Source: Ruminococcus sp. UBA4240 (lineage in GTDB: Bacteria; Bacillota; Clostridia; Oscillospirales; Ruminococcaceae). Taken from it: a stretch of DNA of 8,953 bases. Below, piece after piece: positions 5,452 through 8,953 of the stretch (position 1 is its first letter; every line of letters starts with the position of its first letter). The notes below the pieces were generated by a model. That model saw nothing but the letters and a program-made list of their open reading frames with translations. It did no database searches and was not told where the DNA came from. Location of the stretch: positions 247 to 9,199 of the forward strand of contig DGXE01000037.1 of the NCBI GenBank assembly GCA_002395525.1, read 5' to 3'. Both the position numbers and the translations under genes were made by a program.

Positions 5452-6933
5452 TCAATCAAAGTTGCTGTAGTCGAGGTCAGGGAGAGAAGAAGCAACGGTA
5501 TCAACGAACTCGTCGATGCAAGCAGCCTCATCAGCTGTGTTGCCCTGGCAGTAATGTGTAACAGCGTCGTTGAACGCAGTCTTAACAGTGCTGTCGTAAG
5601 GAGTGATAGCGCCGCTCATGTTGATCTGGTCAGCAACAACGTTGAGAACCTGGAAGTGGTTCTGGCCGCCCAGAACGCCGAGACCCTCATAGTCGCTGGA
5701 GTTCAGAACCTGCTCCATAGCAGCCTTGTTGGAAACATACTCGCCCTTGTCGAGTGCATACTGCTTAGCACCTTCGGTGTTGGTAGTGAAGAACTCGATG
5801 AATTCCTTGGTGAGGTCAGGGTTGTTGTTTCTGTTAGCAGCAGTCATCCATGTGCCGCCCCAGAAGAATGCCTGAGGACCAACTACAACCTTCCACTTGC
5901 CGTAGGTTGCGCCGCCTTCGCCGCCTGCTGCCTGAGTGAGGATAGCATCGCCGAAGCCCCAAGTGGATACGAAGTAACCCATAGTCTGGTCAGTCTGGCC
6001 TGCAGAATACCAGTCAGTGGACCACTGAGCAAGATCCTTAACTACATAGCCTTCATCGTACATGGTCTTAGCCTTTGCGATGTAGTCCTTAGCAGTGTCA
6101 TCCAGGGTGAGCTTGTTGTCAACTACCCAAGGAGTGGATCTGCCTGCGGAGAATACCTGCCATACGCCGCCGAGAGTGGAGGTCAGAGCAGTAGTGCCGC
6201 CGGAAGCTTCCTTAACCTTTGCAGCAGTATCCATGAAGCCGTTCCAGTCAGAAACGAGAGCCTGGAAGGAATCAGGATCTGTAACGCCGAGATACTTCTC
6301 AGCGAGGTCTTCTCTGTAGCAGAAGCCGCCTGCTGCAGCCTGCCATGAAAGACCCTTCTGTGCGCCGTCAACGGTGGACTTACCGATCTCAACAGTGTAG
6401 CCGTAGAGGTCGCTGTAGTCGGAAGTAACGCCCAGGTCAGCCAGAGGCTTGGTACCGGTCTCAGCAGAGTTGTCGTTGATGTACTTGAGAGCCCAGTCAG
6501 CTTCTACGAACATGATATCAGCATCGTTGGAAGTATCGGAAAGATATGCATCATAGTTTTCTGCTGCCTCGCCGCCGCCGCAGCCGAAGGAGTTAACGTT
6601 GAACTCATCAGCGGAGTGACCGGTAACTGCGCAGAAAGTAGTGATCATGGGATTGATGTCGTCAGTGTTCCAGCAAAGAACAGTGAGCTTGTCTGTGCTT
6701 GCATCAGAAGCAGCGGGAGCCTCTGTTTCAGCAGCAGCGTCATCAGCGGGAGCCTCTGTCTCAGCAGCGTCACCGCCCTCAGCAGCAGCAGCAGTTGTCT
6801 CGGCAGCGTCGCCGCCTGCAGCAGCTGTTGTGGATGCTGTATCTGTAGCTGTGTTACCGCCGCAAGCGGTCATTACAGAACCAGCCATTGCTACGCATGC
6901 TACCATAGCAAGTGTCTTCTTTAAACTCTTCAT
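5452..6933 (-). CDS. Extracellular sugar-binding lipoprotein of the ABC importer
   Basis: This is a family 1 (CUT1-type) solute-binding protein of 493 residues. The N-terminus is a lipoprotein signal peptide: basic MKSLKK, a hydrophobic stretch, and the lipobox MTAC with lipidated Cys24. Residues 25 to about 80 form a low-complexity Ala/Glu/Thr/Gly spacer with repeated GGDAAET and AAETEAPA blocks, typical of clostridial surface lipoproteins. The folded domain begins at LTVLCWNTDD (about 83) and runs to the end, with many Trp and Tyr residues suited to stacking on sugar rings. The ATG at 6933 follows AAGGAGG nine bases upstream. The gene lies 59 bases after the LacI-type regulator and before two permeases. 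The ligand is unknown; an oligosaccharide is likely from the family and context. Confidence 0.95.
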   Translation of the reverse strand: MKSLKKTLAMVACVAMAGSVMTACGGNTATDTASTTAAAGGDAAETTAAAAEGGDAAETEAPADDAAAETEAPAASDASTDKLTVLCWNTDDINPMITTFCAVTGHSADEFNVNSFGCGGGEAAENYDAYLSDTSNDADIMFVEADWALKYINDNSAETGTKPLADLGVTSDYSDLYGYTVEIGKSTVDGAQKGLSWQAAAGGFCYREDLAEKYLGVTDPDSFQALVSDWNGFMDTAAKVKEASGGTTALTSTLGGVWQVFSAGRSTPWVVDNKLTLDDTAKDYIAKAKTMYDEGYVVKDLAQWSTDWYSAGQTDQTMGYFVSTWGFGDAILTQAAGGEGGATYGKWKVVVGPQAFFWGGTWMTAANRNNNPDLTKEFIEFFTTNTEGAKQYALDKGEYVSNKAAMEQVLNSSDYEGLGVLGGQNHFQVLNVVADQINMSGAITPYDSTVKTAFNDAVTHYCQGNTADEAACIDEFVDTVASSLPDLDYSNFD

Positions 6934-6955
6934 TTGACTTTTCCTCCTTAAAATA

Positions 6956-6982
6956 TATTATATTCCCCTATGGAATATAATA
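6956..6982 (-). promoter_or_regulatory. Perfect AT-rich inverted repeat between lacI-type gene and binding-protein gene
   Basis: TATTATATTCC and GGAATATAATA form an 11-bp perfect inverted repeat with a 5-base spacer, ending about 5 bases before the AAGGAGG site of the binding-protein gene. It contains TATAAT-like sequence in both arms, so it could be a hairpin at the gene junction, part of a second promoter, or a protein-binding site. No good -35 box is visible at proper spacing. It lacks the CG centre of LacI-family operators. Confidence 0.55.
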
Positions 6983-6992
6983 GCTTGAGAGA

Positions 6993-8006
6993 TCAGTGCA
7001 TTTTTGCAACTGACGCCCCTTCGATGAGCTCGCCTTGTATAACTACTGTCGAAATATCAGCCGAGGGGTCTTTGTTTATCAGAGAAACAAGTTTCTTTGC
7101 CGCAGTCTCTCCCAGTTTTGCGGTGTTCTGACGTATGGTAGCAAGCCTTGGTCTTATGACCTGTGACAGCATGATGCCGTCATAGCCCGCTATCGACACA
7201 TCATCCGGAATGGAATACCCCATTTCCTCCAGTGTATTCATTGCTCCGATTGCTGCAAAATCGTCCGGCAATATAATACAGGTAGGTCTGATGCTGCAAT
7301 TCATGACCTGTCTTACCAGAGTCCCGGCAGTTGCCGCATCGTGGTATTGCCCGCGGAGAAGAAATTCCTCCCTGATGGTTATATTAAGGCGTGCCAGGGT
7401 ATCCCTGAAAGCGGTCACCCTTGTCTGAGTCACCTCAGAGGCATCGCCGTAAATATACGCAATTTCCTTATGTCCGTTGTTTATGATATATTCTGTCAGA
7501 TCACACATACCCGTGTAGTTGTCCGAAAGCACCGACCCGTGCCCCTTGAACTCGTAGTCAAGGCATATCATGGGAAGGTCGCTCTGCAGAAGCTCCTCAA
7601 GGGCATCGTATATGTAGTCATCCACACATACTACAAAAACGCCGTCAACGCTCCTGTAAAGGCAGTGCTCATACAGCGTCATCTGCCTGCTGCCGATGTT
7701 GGGGCTGATAAAGGTGATATCATAGCCCAGTTTCTCGACCTGCTTCTTGAAGCTGTTGAGTATGGATGCAAAGTAGTTCTGCTCCAGGCCGCATGTTGTC
7801 CTTTCGTTGAACACGACCCCGATATTGTAGGTCCTGTTGGTCTTCAGAGCACGTGCCTGCGCATTGGGGAAATATCCCAGCCTTGCCGCCGTCTCTCTTA
7901 TGAGCTGCTTGGTGGGAACGCTTACATCCTTATGGTCGTTGAGTGCCTTACTCACAGTCGCAATAGAAAAGCCGCTCTGTGCAGCAATGTCCTTTATGGA
8001 TACCAC
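6993..8006 (-). CDS. LacI-family transcriptional regulator of the sugar importer
   Basis: This is a sugar-responsive repressor of the LacI/GalR family, 337 residues from the chosen start, the normal size. The DNA-binding HTH is SIKDIAAQSGFSIATVSKAL (3 to 22). The hinge region includes NAQARALKTNRT (about 48 to 59), and the periplasmic-binding-protein-like effector domain follows from NIGVVF onward. I chose the GTG at 8006 because the family starts as MVSIKDIA and GGTGG lies four bases upstream. ATG at 8051 and GTG at 8060 are in frame and would add 15 or 18 residues, but have poor ribosome binding sites; AGGAGG at 8045 to 8040 serves no well-spaced start. The gene precedes the importer genes and has a LacI-type operator at its own promoter, so autoregulation and control of the importer are likely. 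Confidence 0.94.
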   Translation of the reverse strand: MVSIKDIAAQSGFSIATVSKALNDHKDVSVPTKQLIRETAARLGYFPNAQARALKTNRTYNIGVVFNERTTCGLEQNYFASILNSFKKQVEKLGYDITFISPNIGSRQMTLYEHCLYRSVDGVFVVCVDDYIYDALEELLQSDLPMICLDYEFKGHGSVLSDNYTGMCDLTEYIINNGHKEIAYIYGDASEVTQTRVTAFRDTLARLNITIREEFLLRGQYHDAATAGTLVRQVMNCSIRPTCIILPDDFAAIGAMNTLEEMGYSIPDDVSIAGYDGIMLSQVIRPRLATIRQNTAKLGETAAKKLVSLINKDPSADISTVVIQGELIEGASVAKMH

Positions 8007-8044
8007 CGAACCACCCAACCCTGTAAGTCTGTCTATCTTCCTCC

Positions 8045-8061
8045 TGTGCATACCTTGCACA
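8045..8061 (-). promoter_or_regulatory. Palindrome at the 5' end of the regulator transcript
   Basis: TGTGCA and TGCACA are perfect 6-base arms around a 5-base spacer. They fall in the leader of the LacI-type gene, overlapping the alternative start codons at 8051 and 8060. The element could be a leader hairpin or a protein-binding site. Seen directly; role unknown. Confidence 0.4.
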
Positions 8062-8068
8062 CAAAAGT

Positions 8069-8084
8069 GTTTAAACGTTTTCGC
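8069..8084 (-). promoter_or_regulatory. LacI-family operator overlapping the transcription start
   Basis: On the minus strand GCGAAAACGTTTAAAC is an imperfect palindrome centred on the CG at 8077/8076, with the AAACGTTT core typical of LacI/GalR operators. It starts nine bases after the -10 box, covering the predicted start site near 8086. Repressor bound here would block the promoter. It also resembles a catabolite-control cre site with two mismatches, so CcpA is an alternative binder. Confidence 0.7.
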
Positions 8085-8092
8085 TAAAAAAT

Positions 8093-8121
8093 AATATACA
8101 ACCGAATTACAAAAAAGTCAA
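8093..8121 (-). promoter_or_regulatory. Promoter of the LacI-type regulator and probably the importer
   Basis: On the minus strand -35 TTGACT (8121-8116) and -10 TATATT (8098-8093) are separated by the ideal 17 bases. No other promoter of this quality is seen before the binding-protein gene, so I infer one transcript for the regulator and the three importer genes, ending at the hairpin at 3346 to 3382. Confidence 0.85.
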
Positions 8122-8364
8122 TGGTTTTTTGGTAACCTATCACAAAAATAGTTATTTTGCACAAATTTCCATTAGATTTTACCGCTATTTACACATCTAT
8201 TTTTAATCTAATTTTTAACAACGGTTGATTTCATAGAATAATGACCACAAAAAGCACAGAAAAACGCCCTTATTCATGGTTATTTTTACAAGAATATTAA
8301 CAGCAGAGTGACAGTGTTGGACTATTGCCCCGGTACAGGGTCTGTGCATCTGTGCAAAGCCTAT
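8122..8364 (-). other. AT-rich intergenic region between rqcP and the regulator promoter
   Basis: No gene is supported here on either strand. The part nearest the promoter is strongly AT-rich and holds an 8-bp inverted repeat, ATTAGATT (8171-8178) and AATCTAAT (8205-8212). A perfect tandem duplication of TCTGTGCA lies at 8341 to 8356. I see no convincing intrinsic terminator after rqcP. Confidence 0.6.
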
Positions 8365-8631
8365 TCACACCGAAGGGGCGGCATCTGTCTGACCTATGAC
8401 AGTGTACTGATCCGCCGCATTTTCCTTGCTGGCGTATTCGTTCACGCTCAGCACCCGCACCGTAACAGTCTTTGTACCCAGAGTGATGCCGATCTCATCC
8501 CCGGCCTTCACCTCTGCGGATGCCCTTGCCACCTTCCCGTTGAGGGTGACTCTCCCTGCATCGCAGGCTTCATTCGCCACAGTCCGCCTCTTGATAAGGC
8601 GGGTGACCTTTAGATATTTGTCCAGTCGCAT
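8365..8631 (-). CDS. rqcP: S4-domain RNA-binding protein RqcP (YabO family)
   Basis: RqcP binds stalled 50S-tRNA complexes together with RqcH and promotes addition of alanine tails to stuck nascent chains in ribosome quality control. The protein is 88 residues, the family size. The S4 domain opens with MRLDKYLKVTRLIKRRT and includes ANEACDAGRVTLNGKVARAS (about 19 to 38) and VKAGDEIGI (41 to 49). The ATG at 8631 has GGAG five bases upstream; that site may sit in the loop of a small ATAAC/GTTAT hairpin. The frame is open up to 8808, but that part runs through repeat sequence and is not coding. rqcP after hup is the conserved Firmicutes order; the usual followers yabP, yabQ and divIC are absent. 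Confidence 0.95.
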   Translation of the reverse strand: MRLDKYLKVTRLIKRRTVANEACDAGRVTLNGKVARASAEVKAGDEIGITLGTKTVTVRVLSVNEYASKENAADQYTVIGQTDAAPSV

Positions 8632-8646
8632 AATAACTCCGTTATC

Positions 8647-8682
8647 AGAAGCAAGAAGCAAGGGGCAAGAAGCAAGAGTAAA
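8647..8682 (+). repeat. Degenerate GAAGCAA heptamer array, copy 2 (inverted)
   Basis: On the plus strand five heptamer units run GAAGCAA, GAAGCAA, GGGGCAA, GAAGCAA, GAGTAAA. The array lies immediately upstream of the rqcP ribosome binding site and is oriented opposite to copies 1 and 3. It matches the first 24 bases of copy 1 with a single mismatch. Confidence 0.8.
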
Positions 8683-8790
8683 GATATGATGACCATATAG
8701 CCTTGTTTTTTCTGTAGCCGCAAACGTCTCGCTTTTGCATAACATAAAGCAGCCGGAGGTGAAGAGCAAGGAACTCTCCGTCAGCCTATC
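8683..8790. other. Segment enclosed by inverted heptamer arrays
   Basis: About 108 bases lie between the two inverted heptamer arrays upstream of rqcP. No coding sequence or RNA family is recognised. On the minus strand it carries weak promoter-like pairs, for example TTGCTC and TATGTT 17 bases apart, and TTGCGG and TATATG 18 bases apart, one of which may serve rqcP. With its flanking arrays it forms a unit of about 170 bases with terminal inverted repeats. Confidence 0.4.
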
Positions 8791-8819
8791 CTGCCTCTTG
8801 CCTCTCACTTCTTGCTTCT
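8791..8819 (-). repeat. Degenerate GAAGCAA heptamer array, copy 3
   Basis: On the minus strand the units are GAAGCAA, GAAGTGA, GAGGCAA and GAGGCAG. Like copy 1 the array starts just after a terminator-type stem-loop and shares with it the 14-base sequence TTAGAAGCAAGAAG. It is inverted relative to copy 2 and could pair with it over about 30 bases. Confidence 0.75.
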
Positions 8820-8820
8820 A

Positions 8821-8853
8821 ACAAGTGTAATGCCGTGCCTTTCGGCACGGCAT
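8821..8853 (-). terminator. Stem-loop terminator after the HU gene
   Basis: ATGCCGTGCC and GGCACGGCAT form a perfect 10-bp GC-rich stem closed, on the minus strand, by a GAAA tetraloop. The following TTACACTTGTT is only moderately T-rich, so termination may be incomplete, and some readthrough into rqcP is possible. It lies about 22 bases after the HU stop codon. Confidence 0.7.
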
Positions 8854-8875
8854 CCTATCCATAAGAAAGAATGAC

Positions 8876-8953
8876 TTACTTCTTCTTCTTCTTGGTATCC
8901 TTGGTATCAACAGCATCCTTGAGAGCCTTGCCTGCCTTGAAAGCGGGAGCCTT
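8876..8953 (-). CDS. hup: DNA-binding protein HU, C-terminal end
   Basis: Only the last 25 residues and the stop codon are inside the window. The residues KAPAFKAGKALKDAV match the highly conserved C-terminal helix of HU-family histone-like proteins, which bend and compact DNA in the nucleoid. A tail of Asp/Thr residues followed by five lysines (TKDTKKKKK) extends past the usual HU end and gives extra positive charge. The gene begins beyond the right edge. Its place upstream of rqcP is the conserved arrangement in Firmicutes. Confidence 0.93.
   Translation of the reverse strand, partial: KAPAFKAGKALKDAVDTKDTKKKKK

Noticed and set aside
5554..6348. Long plus-strand open frame opposite the binding-protein gene
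   Set aside because: It lies fully antisense to a confidently identified gene, lacks a ribosome binding site and resembles no family; the openness follows from the codon bias of the real gene.
7341..8087. Long plus-strand open frame opposite the LacI-type regulator
   Set aside because: It is antisense to a clear gene, Cys- and His-rich without recognisable domain, and has no promoter or ribosome binding site of its own.
3346..8121. Sugar cluster as a recently inserted mobile island
   Set aside because: No integrase, transposase, tRNA gene or clear attachment repeats flank it, and codon use looks like that of the neighbours; ordinary rearrangement is as likely.
8171..8212. 8-bp inverted repeat ATTAGATT/AATCTAAT as an RNA element or terminator
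   Set aside because: The 26-base spacer and AT-rich arms make it weak and likely to arise by chance in such AT-rich sequence.
8341..8356. Tandem duplication of TCTGTGCA
   Set aside because: Two copies of 8 bases just after rqcP are probably a slippage product; no further copies or structure support a function.
8632..8808. N-terminal extension of RqcP
   Set aside because: The extension crosses a heptamer array, has no family resemblance, and the ATG at 8631 has its own ribosome binding site and matches the family start.

Overview
The window looks like a Clostridia chromosome (Bacillota). A Ruminococcus or close Oscillospiraceae relative is my best guess, but this is inferred from gene order, protein style and GGAGG ribosome binding sites, not from a database match. 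All supported genes lie on the minus strand, so transcription runs from high to low coordinates. There are three blocks. (1) 8953 to 8365: the end of the HU gene, then rqcP (yabO family). This is a conserved Firmicutes pair, here separated by a stem-loop and a region bounded by heptanucleotide repeats. (2) 8121 to 3346: a carbohydrate uptake unit consisting of a LacI-family repressor, a lipoprotein solute-binding protein and two MalF/MalG-type permeases. It has a near-consensus promoter with a LacI-type operator at the start site, stem-loops in two of its gene junctions, and a strong terminator with a UUCG loop. No ATPase and no glycoside hydrolase are present in the window. (3) 3186 to 1: the ylxM-ffh-rpsP-khpA-rimM-trmD operon (SRP targeting, ribosomal protein S16, 30S assembly and tRNA methylation), driven by an excellent sigma-A promoter just before ylxM. 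trmD runs off the left edge. The repressor and importer probably work as one sugar-responsive unit: LacI shuts off its own promoter and perhaps the downstream importer genes, the lipoprotein captures a sugar or oligosaccharide outside the membrane, and the permeases presumably borrow a shared MsmX/MsmK-type ATPase encoded elsewhere. The housekeeping operon is ordinary in content but has stem-loops in several junctions. The best is a long imperfect hairpin followed by seven U residues directly before the rimM ribosome binding site, which looks like an attenuator separating high-demand rpsP from low-demand rimM and trmD. The least explained structure is a family of degenerate GAAGCAA heptamer arrays at three intergenic sites. 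Two are inverted and bound a roughly 170-base segment between hup and rqcP. I did not find a clear new biological system. The heptamer-bounded segment and the rimM attenuator are the two candidates most worth checking.
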